Assembly: GCF_030433895.1 (NCBI RefSeq) | Contig: NZ_JARUXE010000014.1 | Coordinates: 37,468-101,467 of the forward strand | Length of the DNA stretch: 64,000 nt | Source of the DNA: Arthrobacter sp. PsM3 | GTDB lineage: Bacteria; Actinomycetota; Actinomycetes; Actinomycetales; Micrococcaceae | Direction: 5' to 3' | Part shown: in pieces, positions 1 to 7,042 of the stretch | Position numbering within the stretch: position 1 is the first letter of the stretch | Layout of the letters: every line of letters starts with the position of its first letter | Position numbers and translations under genes: made by a program | Notes under the pieces: model-generated | The model's database searches: none | What the model saw: the letters and a program-made list of their open reading frames with translations, nothing else | Told to the model about the DNA's origin: nothing

Positions 1-525
1 AAGGTGTACATGCCGGCGGAAATATCGGCGATCGAAATGCCGACCTTGGCCGGGGAGTCTGGGGTGCCTGTGACGCTCAGCAGGCCTGCTTCGCACTGGA
101 CCAGTAGGTCGTACGCCTTCTTCTGTTCGTAGGATCCCCCGCGGCCGTAGCCGGAGATAGAAGCGTGGATCAGCCGGGGATTCAGTGCGAGGGCCTCGTC
201 CGGCCCCAGCCCAAGGCGTTCGACAGCGCCGGGCGCGAGGTTCTGGACCAGCACGTCAGCACGGGATACAAGCTCTCGCAGGACGGCGATGCCCCCTGCG
301 GATTTCAGGTCCAGGACAATGCTTTCCTTGGACCGGTTCAGCCAGACAAAATAGCTGGCCATGCCGTGGACCTTGGTGTCGTAACCACGTGCGAAGTCCC
401 CGGTGTCCCGTTCGACCTTGATGACCCGGGCGCCGAGATCGGCGAGCTGCCGGGTCGCGAACGGGGCCGCGACGGCCTGTTCCAGGGAGACGACGGTGAT
501 TCCCTCAAGAGGTAGCCTGCCCATT
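1..525 (-). CDS. CaiB/BaiF type III CoA-transferase, 3' end beyond the left edge
   Basis: N-terminal 175 residues of a CoA-transferase family III protein, which moves CoA from a donor thioester onto a carboxylate in the cytoplasm. The start reads MGRLPLEGITVVSLEQ, followed by ADLGARVIKVE and the family block LNRSKESIVLDLK (about 63-74). The catalytic aspartate is the D of KAYDLLVQ, near residue 139, just after SGYGRGG. ATG 523-525 shares one base with the stop of the lyase gene upstream (TAATG), so the two are translationally coupled. Full members have about 390-400 residues; the rest lies outside the window. Substrate is inferred only from neighbours (a C5-type dicarboxylate). Confidence 0.93.
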
Positions 526-1397
526 TACTGCTCCTTCTCTGCTCGCTGCAGTATTCGTTTGGCCCGCTCCGTGACAGGGCGGTCGATCATCTGGCCACTC
601 ACCTGAACAGCGCCGCCTTCGGCCCTGATGACGGACAACGCCCATTCGACGTCGGCCTTAGTTGGTGTGAAGGCTCCGTGTACGGCGGCCACCTGGATCG
701 GGTGGATGCACAGTTTTCCGCCAAAGCCGAAGTTACGGGCCAGCCGCGCGGAATCTGCCACCGCTCCGGCGTCCGTAATGTCGATGGACGGTGAATCGAG
801 CGGCGCCCCAATGCCAGCCGCGCGGGATGCGAGGACAAGCTGCGCTCGGGCTTGGTCCAGGAAACGGTCCCCACCATCTGCGTTGATGTCCAGCGCGAAG
901 TCGATGGCGCCAAAGGCCAACCGGGTCACGCCCGGCACCCGTGCCAGTTCCAGCGCGTTCACCATGCCCAGTGCCGATTCGACCAGTGGAACCAGGGCCA
1001 GGTGCACCGGCATCCTCGCGCGCAGCAATTTCAGGGCATCGGCGTCTTCCGCCTTCGGCACCACGATGCCGACAAGGCCCGACTCCGGCGTCTCGGCAGA
1101 GGAAAGCAGCGCGGTGATTTCGGCGTCGTACTGCTTGGAATCCATAGGGTTCACACGCACCAGGGCACGCACCGGGTCGCCGCCGCGGGTCGGGGCGAGT
1201 CCCTCCAGGACTGCGGCCAGCGCACCGGCCTTGGCGTCCGGCGCGACCGCGTCCTCCAGATCAATGATAACGACGCCGGCGCCCGCGGCGGCGGCCTTGG
1301 CGAACCGCTCGGGGCGGTCACCGGGGACGAACAAGGCGGTGACCGCCGCCGCCACAGTGCACGCACCCCCTGTGATGCTGCCTGCCGGTGCCCTCAT
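525..1397 (-). CDS. HpcH/HpaI-family (CitE-like) beta-hydroxyacyl-CoA lyase
   Basis: 290 residues, usual for CitE-like citramalyl/malyl-CoA lyases of the TIM-barrel HpcH/HpaI family, which split a beta-hydroxyacyl-CoA into two carbonyl products with Mg2+. Visible: LFVPGDRPERF (about 22-32), metal/CoA block IIDLEDAV (44-51), Arg in RVN (81), VPLVES with metal Glu (140), and GAIDFALD (163-170). The start ATG overlaps the MaoC stop by four bases (ATGA), and the stop touches the CoA-transferase start, so this is the middle gene of a tight three-gene operon. Alternatives are malyl-, methylmalyl- or citramalyl-CoA lyase; sequence alone does not separate them. Confidence 0.9.
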   Translation of the reverse strand: MRAPAGSITGGACTVAAAVTALFVPGDRPERFAKAAAAGAGVVIIDLEDAVAPDAKAGALAAVLEGLAPTRGGDPVRALVRVNPMDSKQYDAEITALLSSAETPESGLVGIVVPKAEDADALKLLRARMPVHLALVPLVESALGMVNALELARVPGVTRLAFGAIDFALDINADGGDRFLDQARAQLVLASRAAGIGAPLDSPSIDITDAGAVADSARLARNFGFGGKLCIHPIQVAAVHGAFTPTKADVEWALSVIRAEGGAVQVSGQMIDRPVTERAKRILQRAEKEQ

Positions 1398-1960
1398 CGG
1401 AAGTCCCCGAGTTTCGGCAGGCTGGACTCGTCCGGGCGGGCAGACTCGACGCCGGGCAGGTGGCCCTGGCGGTACACCATGAAGGTGCGGCGGTAGCTGA
1501 TCACGATCTTGCTCTCCTGGTTGAATCCTTCGGTGGCCACGGTCACCAGGCCGAGGTTGGGCCGGGAGTTCGATTCCCGCACGGCAAGGACCTTGGAGCG
1601 CGAATAGATCGTGTCCCCTTCATAGACCGGGTTGGGCATGCGGACCTCGTCCCAGCCCATGTTTGCGAAGACGTTCATGGACAAATCGATGGTCGACTGA
1701 CCGGTCACCAGGGCCAGTGTGAACGTGGAGTTAACCAGCGGCAGGCCGAACTCGGTGGCCTTGGCGAAATTGCGATCCACGTGGGTCTTGGCCACGTTCT
1801 GCGTCATGAGCGTGAAGCTCTGATTGTCCGCCTCGGTCACCGTCTTGCCGAACGGATGGTAATAGATGTCCCCGGGCGAGAAGTCCTCGAACAAGCGTCC
1901 TGTCCAGCCCGGCACCACGCGACTTTCGGATGCCCCTACCTGTGTTACGTCTTCGGTCAT
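1394..1960 (-). CDS. MaoC-family acyl-CoA hydratase/dehydratase
   Basis: 188 residues with one hot-dog fold, first gene of the left operon. The N-terminal FSPGDIYYHPFGKTVTEAD and THVDRNFAKATEFGLPLVN match the MaoC hydratase pattern. The residue five before the active-site His is Asn (LMTQNVAKTHVD) where (R)-enoyl-CoA hydratases have Asp. From memory the mesaconyl/itaconyl-CoA hydratase-like clade shares this Asn, and GQSTIDLSMNVFANMGWDEVR also resembles that clade. Expected role: add water across an unsaturated dicarboxyl-CoA so that the downstream lyase can cleave it. The RBS is weak: the coding-strand sequence before ATG 1958-1960 is AGGGAGATCATCG. Confidence 0.88.
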   Translation of the reverse strand: MTEDVTQVGASESRVVPGWTGRLFEDFSPGDIYYHPFGKTVTEADNQSFTLMTQNVAKTHVDRNFAKATEFGLPLVNSTFTLALVTGQSTIDLSMNVFANMGWDEVRMPNPVYEGDTIYSRSKVLAVRESNSRPNLGLVTVATEGFNQESKIVISYRRTFMVYRQGHLPGVESARPDESSLPKLGDFR

Positions 1961-2017
1961 CGATGATCTCCCTGGCTTTTATGCATCCTCTGCGGCCGTC
2001 TCTACTGAGTGCCGAAA

Positions 2018-2030
2018 CCTAATATATTGA
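2018..2030. promoter_or_regulatory. Copy of the AATATATT operator on the left-operon side
   Basis: An 11 bp core CTAATATATTG (2019-2029) identical to the core at 2117-2127, 98 bp away. It lies about 60 bp upstream of the MaoC start. Read on the minus strand it contains TATATT, a good -10, so it probably overlaps the promoter of the left operon. Outside the core this copy is not palindromic. The regulator is not in the window. Confidence 0.5.
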
Positions 2031-2106
2031 TGCTCCCAAGTGATTATGGCCAAAAAACCCTGCAAACGTCAAGAACCTGGGGTTGCAGGTACTGAGTAGG
2101 AATCTC

Positions 2107-2136
2107 TTGCCAGACGCTAATATATTGGCGTATCGT
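2107..2136 (+). promoter_or_regulatory. Promoter with palindromic operator for the acyl-CoA dehydrogenase gene
   Basis: TTGCCA (2107-2112) and TATCGT (2131-2136) form a -35/-10 pair with an 18 bp spacer. The spacer is almost filled by the 16 bp palindrome CGCTAATATATTGGCG (2115-2130; one mismatched pair). A repressor bound there would block RNA polymerase. Promoter assignment is by eye. Confidence 0.55.
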
Positions 2137-2184
2137 CAGCCAGGGGTGACGAAGGCTCGCCCGGATCGACTTCAAGGAGCAACG

Positions 2185-3348
2185 ATGCAAACCCTGACCA
2201 CCGGACTGGAACAGCTTCGCGAGCAGACCCGCCTCTTCTGTGCAGGTTTTCCCGATGAATACTGGCGCGAGACGGACCGCAACCGCCGATACCCGCAGGA
2301 GTTCGTTGACACCCTGACGGAATCCGGCCTCCTCGGCGCCCTGATTCCCACCGAGTACGGCGGGCTGGGCCTGGGCCTGACCGAGGCGAGTGTCATCATG
2401 GAGGAAATCAACAAATCCGGCGGTCATTCGGCGGCCTGCCACGCGCAGATGTACACGATGGGTGCCCTGCTTCGCCACGGCAACGACGCGCAGAAGCAGG
2501 AGTACCTGCCGCAGATCGCCGCGGGCAAACTGCGGTTGCAGGCCTTCTCCGTCACCGAAGACAAGGCCGGCTCGGACACCACCAGCATCGAGACGGCCGC
2601 CGTACGCGACGGCGACGACTTTGTTATCACCGGGCACAAGAGCTGGACCAGTCGGATCGAGGAATCCGACCTGGCCTTCGTGCTTGCCCGCACAGCTGCG
2701 AAAAACGCTAACAAGACCGAGGGGATCACCCTGTTTCTCGTGGACCTGCGCCAGGTCCGTGCCGAACAGCCCGACACACTCAAGGTGACGAAGGTTCGCA
2801 CCATGTTCAACTACGCCACCAACCAGGTCCACTACCAGGGCATGCGGGTTCCGGCCTCCGCGGTCATCGGCGAGGTGGGCCAGGGCTTCCGCTACGTCAT
2901 CGATGGCTGGAACGCCGAACGAATCCTGCTCGCTTCCGAAGCAATCGGCGATGGCTACTGGTTCACCCGACGCGGTGTGGACTACGCCAACAGTCGTGAA
3001 GTCTTCGGCCGGAAGATCGGCACCAACCAGGGCGTGCAGTTCCCCATCACCGATGCCTACATGAAGGTCCGGGCCGCAGACATGATGAGGTACGAGGCCG
3101 CTCGACTCTTCGACGCCGGCCTCCCCTGCGGTGCCGAGGCCAACATGGCCAAGCACCTAGCCTCTGAGGCAAGCTGGGCCGCTGGAAACGCCTGCTTGGA
3201 CACCCATGGCGGCTACGGCTTCGTCGACGAATACGACGTCGAACGTAAGTTCCGCGAAACCCGTATGTTCCAAGTCGCCCCGGTCAACAACAACATGATC
3301 AAGAGCTTCGTCGCCACCAAGGTCCTCGGCCTCCCCCGCTCGTACTAA
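2185..3348 (+). CDS. Acyl-CoA dehydrogenase with IVD/LCAD-type catalytic Glu
   Basis: 387 residues, FAD-dependent acyl-CoA dehydrogenase. ATG 2185 is chosen over upstream in-frame starts because AAGGAG lies seven bases before it. Visible: the FAD/substrate strand QAFSVTEDKAGSDTT (119-133), GHKSWTS (150-156), and the C-terminal DTHGGYGF and FRETRMFQV blocks. At the usual C-terminal catalytic Glu position (MCAD Glu376, normally in YEGT) the residue is Pro, about 366. Instead Glu245 in WNAERILLA matches the base of isovaleryl- and long-chain acyl-CoA dehydrogenases (IVD Glu254, LCAD Glu261). Divergent from the CoA-transferase/lyase/hydratase operon, so it probably desaturates the same CoA ester, for instance methylsuccinyl-CoA. 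Confidence 0.92.
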   Translation: MQTLTTGLEQLREQTRLFCAGFPDEYWRETDRNRRYPQEFVDTLTESGLLGALIPTEYGGLGLGLTEASVIMEEINKSGGHSAACHAQMYTMGALLRHGNDAQKQEYLPQIAAGKLRLQAFSVTEDKAGSDTTSIETAAVRDGDDFVITGHKSWTSRIEESDLAFVLARTAAKNANKTEGITLFLVDLRQVRAEQPDTLKVTKVRTMFNYATNQVHYQGMRVPASAVIGEVGQGFRYVIDGWNAERILLASEAIGDGYWFTRRGVDYANSREVFGRKIGTNQGVQFPITDAYMKVRAADMMRYEAARLFDAGLPCGAEANMAKHLASEASWAAGNACLDTHGGYGFVDEYDVERKFRETRMFQVAPVNNNMIKSFVATKVLGLPRSY

Positions 3349-3468
3349 GGACTCCGCGGGAAGATCCGGTCTAACGCCCAACGCAACCGACTCCGGACGC
3401 GAGGGGCGGTGCCCGGACCTCCACGTCCCTATCTGCCTCTTGCTACCAACCCGAACAAGGAGACTCGA

Positions 3469-3780
3469 ATGGCGCGGAGCCTAAACTCGCTACCTCTGGA
3501 CGGCAACATATTTTTGTTTTCACCAACCTTCACCGTGGTAAATGTCGGTTCAACGGCGGTGCGCGCCATCGTCAGCGGCGCAGACAAGATGGCGGTTCAT
3601 AAGCGTGTACACGCTCTCTCGCGAGAGCTAAGCGCCTGGGACGTACCGGGGCTCGGCCGATTGGTGCCAACGAACGATTCTCTTCTGGTGGAGTTCGACC
3701 CGTCTCTTGTGGAAGCTCCAACTCTGAAACGGTTGGTCAGATTAATCGATGCTTCAGCCTCGGGGACTGAAGATGGCTAG
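3469..3780 (+). CDS. Stand-alone KipI/PxpB N-terminal-like domain protein
   Basis: 103 residues from ATG 3469, preceded by AAGGAG. The pattern GSTAVRAIVSG, then a helix, then PGLGRLVPTNDSLLVEFDPS matches the ferredoxin-like N-terminal half of KipI/PxpB (allophanate hydrolase subunit 1, 5-oxoprolinase subunit B). The cyclophilin-like C-terminal domain that makes full members about 200-240 residues is absent and no PxpC partner is nearby. It is either a trimmed relic or an independent small-domain protein; the clean RBS favours expression. No biochemical role can be assigned. Confidence 0.6.
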   Translation: MARSLNSLPLDGNIFLFSPTFTVVNVGSTAVRAIVSGADKMAVHKRVHALSRELSAWDVPGLGRLVPTNDSLLVEFDPSLVEAPTLKRLVRLIDASASGTEDG

Positions 3781-3956
3781 CCCCAGGTCGGCCGGCGTGT
3801 GGGCCGAACGCAGGCGCTGCGCTGCCAGCGAGGCCCGAGGCCGCGGATCGTATCGGTCACCCTCGCTTAGAACATTCCGCATGAGACAGGCCGCCCACTG
3901 AAGAACGTAGACGGCCTTCTTGCGTCTCCGGCCCCTTCACCAGGCCCGCACCTTTG

Positions 3957-4335
3957 AATTCACCCGAGGTCCAGCTCCCCGAATTCCCTGGTCCGTCTCT
4001 CCTCCTTACGATGGTCGAGTCGCCGGCGCAGCGCCGGTGACCGTCATTCAGGAGGAACCATTCCCCTGCGCACACCCCCGACTGCCGCGGCCACCGCCGC
4101 GCTCATCCCCCTCTCTCTGGCGAGCCCCGCCGTCGCCGGTCCCACCCCCGAAGCCGGCTCTGCGCCGTCGTCGAACGCTTCTGCAGCGGCAATGCGGTGG
4201 TCGCTGGCAGCATCGCGAGAGGAGCTGCTGACCCCAGCCGCGGCTTCCTCGCCGATGGCGGTACCGCCGGACCTTCACGGCCCCGTAGCTAGACTGCTGG
4301 TGACGCGTCCCTCGACTATTAGGAGAAGTTCATGA
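3957..4335 (+). pseudogene. Decayed copy of the glycerophosphodiesterase promoter and signal peptide
   Basis: From 3957 to about 4190 the sequence aligns, with substitutions and small indels, to 7836-8065, the upstream region and first 36 or so codons of the gene at 7942. Shared pieces include TTCACCCGAGGTCCAG, the TCGCCGGCGCAGCGCCGG inverted repeat, CAGGAGGAACCA, and codons for TAAATAALI, SPAVA or GPAVA, and PEAGSAPSSNA. The ATG is lost; the aligned frame begins at CTG 4066 and stays open to TGA 4333-4335, but the catalytic domain is missing. The 3' part after about 4190 has no match to the intact gene. This is a truncated paralogue, not a working gene. The preceding 3781-3956 shows nothing I can name. 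Confidence 0.72.
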
Positions 4336-4685
4336 GCTACAGCGGAAGCCCGTCCGAGAAGCCGGTAGCAGCCGGCGACCTGGACCGCAGCCATATCGGT
4401 CAGACTGTGAGCTTTGAAGCGAACGACTTCACAGTTGTCTTCGGAACAATCTCCGGCGTTGCCCGGACCGACGCCATGGTGTACCTGTCACTTCAGGGAG
4501 TGGGCGGCGGCACCCATCTGAAGAACGAATACGACTTGTCTGTCGGCCAGAACGTCTACCTCCAGATGGATCCCCTGAGCAGTGCCGGGAAGACCCTCGC
4601 GGAGGCGGAACGGGTCCTCAAGGAGAAGTTTGACGAGATTAAGAAGAACCTCCGGGACCGGGAACAGAAACCCGGTTCCGAGTAA
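4332..4685 (+). CDS. Small cytoplasmic protein of unknown function
   Basis: 117 residues from ATG 4332 with AGGAGAAG just upstream. I do not recognise the family. Residues about 18-80 look like an SH3-like or OB-like beta domain (GQTVSFEANDFTVVFGTISGV, MVYLSLQGVGG, YDLSVGQNVYLQM). Residues 84-112 form a charged helix (KTLAEAERVLKEKFDEIKKN) that could be a coiled coil. There is no signal peptide or membrane segment. It ends at a strong terminator and so is probably monocistronic. Confidence 0.75.
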   Translation: MSYSGSPSEKPVAAGDLDRSHIGQTVSFEANDFTVVFGTISGVARTDAMVYLSLQGVGGGTHLKNEYDLSVGQNVYLQMDPLSSAGKTLAEAERVLKEKFDEIKKNLRDREQKPGSE

Positions 4686-4704
4686 CCGGCATCCAGCCGG
4701 CGCG

Positions 4705-4746
4705 GGACCCCGCAGTGCCCAGAAGCACTGCGGGGTCCTTCTGTTT
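4705..4746 (+). terminator. Rho-independent terminator after the 4332 gene
   Basis: A perfect 14 bp stem: GGACCCCGCAGTGC (4705-4718) pairs with 4725-4738 around the loop CCAGAA, followed by TTCTGTTT. Confidence 0.9.
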
Positions 4747-4781
4747 GTCACTGGGCCCGGGCGCCGCCCATAAGATGAGGC

Positions 4782-5663
4782 ATGGACTTTGAGGACACGC
4801 TCTGGACGGTTTTAGGGGCCGGGCTGGTTCTGCTGATGCTCGTCGACGTCTTTCGTACGCTGCTTTATCCCCACGGCTCCGGTCCCTTGGGCCGGGCGAT
4901 CATGCGCGGATTCTGGCTGGTGTCCAGAAAACTGCGCGGCCGGGGCTCCTTCATCGCAGCACCTTTGGCGATGGCCGCTGTCATTGGCGCCTGGGCAGGC
5001 CTCGCGGCCATCGGCTGGGCCCTGCTGTACTTGCCCCATCTGACGGACGGTTTTGTTTACGGACCCGGGATTCCGCTGCGGGCCGACTTTGCCGAAGCCC
5101 TCTACATCTCCCTGGTCACTCTCTCCACAGTGGGGTTCGGCGATATCGTTGCAGTGCATCCGCTGCTCAGGCTGGTTGTGGCCCTCCAGGCCGTCACCGG
5201 CTTCGGGTTGCTGACAGCAACGGTCACTTGGATCCTGCAGATGTACCCGGCCCTTAACCGCCGCCGGGCCCTTGCCCACGAGCTGAACCTGTTCCGGGAG
5301 GCTGCTGGTCCTGCAGGTGTACTGTCCCTGGAACCCCGGCATGCTGCCGGGCTGCTCGAGTCAATGGCCGGAAACGTGGCTCTGGTGAGCATTGATCTGC
5401 TGTCGTTCCATGAAACCTATTACTTCCGTGAAGTCGAGCAGCGCGGCTCCTTGCCGGCCACCGTCGCCTACGCCCAGGAGCTTGCATCCCAGGCCCAGCG
5501 CAGTGACAACCCTGAACTCCAGTTCGCCGGCCGGATGCTACGCGCGTCGCTGGACGGACTCGCGGACGTCCTTCGCGGCAAGTTCGGCCATTCAGGAGCC
5601 ACGTCGTCTGATGTGTTCGACAGCTACGAGCTGCACCACCGGCACCTGCGGGGCGGGAAGTAG
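4782..5663 (+). CDS. Two-pore-domain-like K+ channel protein (Ion_trans_2)
   Basis: 293 residues in the membrane. Hydrophobic helices at about 8-28, 59-84 and 127-150; a pore helix and selectivity filter TLSTVGFGD at 113-121 precede the last helix. TVGFGD is the K+-selective signature, so K+ conduction is likely. The C-terminal ~140 residues are cytosolic, mainly helical, and carry no RCK/TrkA-N nucleotide motif, so gating is unknown. GAGG lies a few bases before the ATG, and TAAGAT (4771-4776) could be a -10 for a near-leaderless transcript. Flanked by terminators, so monocistronic. Confidence 0.88.
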   Translation: MDFEDTLWTVLGAGLVLLMLVDVFRTLLYPHGSGPLGRAIMRGFWLVSRKLRGRGSFIAAPLAMAAVIGAWAGLAAIGWALLYLPHLTDGFVYGPGIPLRADFAEALYISLVTLSTVGFGDIVAVHPLLRLVVALQAVTGFGLLTATVTWILQMYPALNRRRALAHELNLFREAAGPAGVLSLEPRHAAGLLESMAGNVALVSIDLLSFHETYYFREVEQRGSLPATVAYAQELASQAQRSDNPELQFAGRMLRASLDGLADVLRGKFGHSGATSSDVFDSYELHHRHLRGGK

Positions 5664-5731
5664 ACAAGAAGTAGCGTGCGGGTGGCCGCTGATTTGCAGG
5701 TGCCGCGTTCTAACTCTCTCGTAGCCAGCTG

Positions 5732-5765
5732 AAACCGGCTCCCGCCTTGATCGCGGAAGCCGGTT
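5732..5765. terminator. Bidirectional hairpin between convergent genes
   Basis: AACCGGCT (5733-5740) pairs with AGCCGGTT (5758-5765), and CCGC with GCGG inside. It lies between the K+ channel gene (+) and the VOC gene (-). There is a weak T-run on the plus side only. Confidence 0.6.
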
Positions 5766-5828
5766 CCCTTCGGCTTCGCTGCCGGCGGCAGCGATGCTTT
5801 GCGTCGTTGATCGGGACCAGACTCCGGC

Positions 5829-6209
5829 CTACGCGCGCTGGGCGATGTTGATAATGTTCCCCTCGCTGTCCAGGAACCAGGCTGCCTTCCCCCAGGATGC
5901 GGTGGCAACGCCGTTCTCCGTCTTCAAGCCGGGAAAATCGTATTCTTCAAAGACGACGCCGCGGCCCCGCAGTTCCGCCATCTCGCTTTCGAGATTGTCC
6001 GTTTCCCAGCCCATCTGGGTGTTCTTGGCTGTCCCGGCATTGTCTGTCTGGTAGACGAGGAAGCGGGTTCCCTGACCGCAGCTGTAGGTCAAACTGCCCT
6101 CCTCCATGGAATCGGTGGGTTCGATTCCCAGCTTGTCCCGGTAGAACTCCTTCGCCCTGTTGATGTCCTTCGCGGGGAGGACAGCCATGATGTTTGAATC
6201 CTTGAGCAT
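5829..6209 (-). CDS. VOC-superfamily (glyoxalase-like) protein
   Basis: 126 residues, a single glyoxalase/bleomycin-resistance/dioxygenase fold. Visible: AKDINRAKEFYRDKLGI near the N-terminus, FLVYQTDNAGT, and the C-terminal FLDSEGNIINIAQ typical of the closing VOC strand. No confident metal triad is seen, so the activity (lyase, dioxygenase or ligand sequestration) is undecided. MAVLPAKD, from the second Met (residue 8), is an alternative start. It is a single gene, convergent with the K+ channel gene. Confidence 0.85.
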   Translation of the reverse strand: MLKDSNIMAVLPAKDINRAKEFYRDKLGIEPTDSMEEGSLTYSCGQGTRFLVYQTDNAGTAKNTQMGWETDNLESEMAELRGRGVVFEEYDFPGLKTENGVATASWGKAAWFLDSEGNIINIAQRA

Positions 6210-6535
6210 GATGTTTCCCTTCAGTGCGTTGATGATCGCAGCGATGGCGTTGGTCCCCCCAGGTTTCGGTCCCCGGAATCCTCGTCCGGAGCCCGTGACC
6301 GCCCCGTGCGCCGAGCCGGGGCAGCCACCTGGGACTCTTCAACGCCGCGCCACCCATTCACCCGCGCGAGGGGTCCCCGAAGCTTATGAGGCCATTATGG
6401 ACCGATGTGGTCCCGCGGAAACAGGGGTGCCAAGTGTCCGGATGAAGGTCTTTGGGGCCGCCCCCGACGGGGTCCAGCAGCGCCGCCGTATCGGCCGCAC
6501 CGCTTCCGTCAGCGTCCGCAGGATCACAAAGTTGA
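6210..6535. other. Intergenic region, nothing identified
   Basis: 326 bp between two divergent genes. It should hold both promoters, but I cannot pick convincing boxes. Frames open across it have no family features. Confidence 0.5.
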
Positions 6536-6991
6536 ATGATGAATGAGGAAACTGGCGGACTGGTCCTGAACCTCGAATACACGCTCGATGCTCCCCCGGA
6601 AGAAGTCTTCAGGATGCTGACGAAATCGAGCGAACTGGTGAAGTGGTGGGGTCCGCACGGCTTCACCATCCCTGCAGCCGAACTGAACCTTACGGAAGGC
6701 GGCCGCTACGGCTTCCGTATGACGCCACCGGACGGCGAACCGTTCCACCTCTCCGGCGAGTTCCTGAAGATCGATCCTCCATGGCGCCTTGTGTACACAT
6801 TCCGGTGGGAGGAACCGACACCGGACGACCGGGAAACCGTCGTCGACCTCGCACTCGGAAGTACCGGCGAAGCCACATGCCTGGTGCTCTCGCAGGGACC
6901 GTTCCTGACGGAGGAGCGGCTGGCCCTGCACCGCACCGGATGGACCGAGTCGTTCGAGAAATTGCAGACGGTATTAGACAGCCGCACGTGA
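6536..6991 (+). CDS. AHSA1/SRPBCC-domain protein
   Basis: 151 residues in the START/Bet v1-like Aha1-C family. Pattern: LNLEYTLDAPPEEVFRMLTKSSELVKWWGP (about 10-40), a PDGEPFHLSGEFL strand, PWRLVYTFRWE, and the C-terminal helix LALHRTGWTESFEKL. Such proteins bind a hydrophobic ligand in a cleft; many small bacterial ones sit beside ArsR regulators, but none is present here. Two adjacent ATGs (6536, 6539) are possible starts, and the RBS is weak. Only 51 bp separate it from the DinB-type gene in the same direction. Confidence 0.85.
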   Translation: MMNEETGGLVLNLEYTLDAPPEEVFRMLTKSSELVKWWGPHGFTIPAAELNLTEGGRYGFRMTPPDGEPFHLSGEFLKIDPPWRLVYTFRWEEPTPDDRETVVDLALGSTGEATCLVLSQGPFLTEERLALHRTGWTESFEKLQTVLDSRT

Positions 6992-7042
6992 AACCGCCAC
7001 GGGGTGCTGCGCGGCTGACGCAACCGTGGGAAAGTTGCTGTC

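Noticed and set aside
6210..6535. ArsR-type regulator next to the AHSA1 gene
   Set aside because: No HTH pattern in any frame between the VOC and AHSA1 genes.
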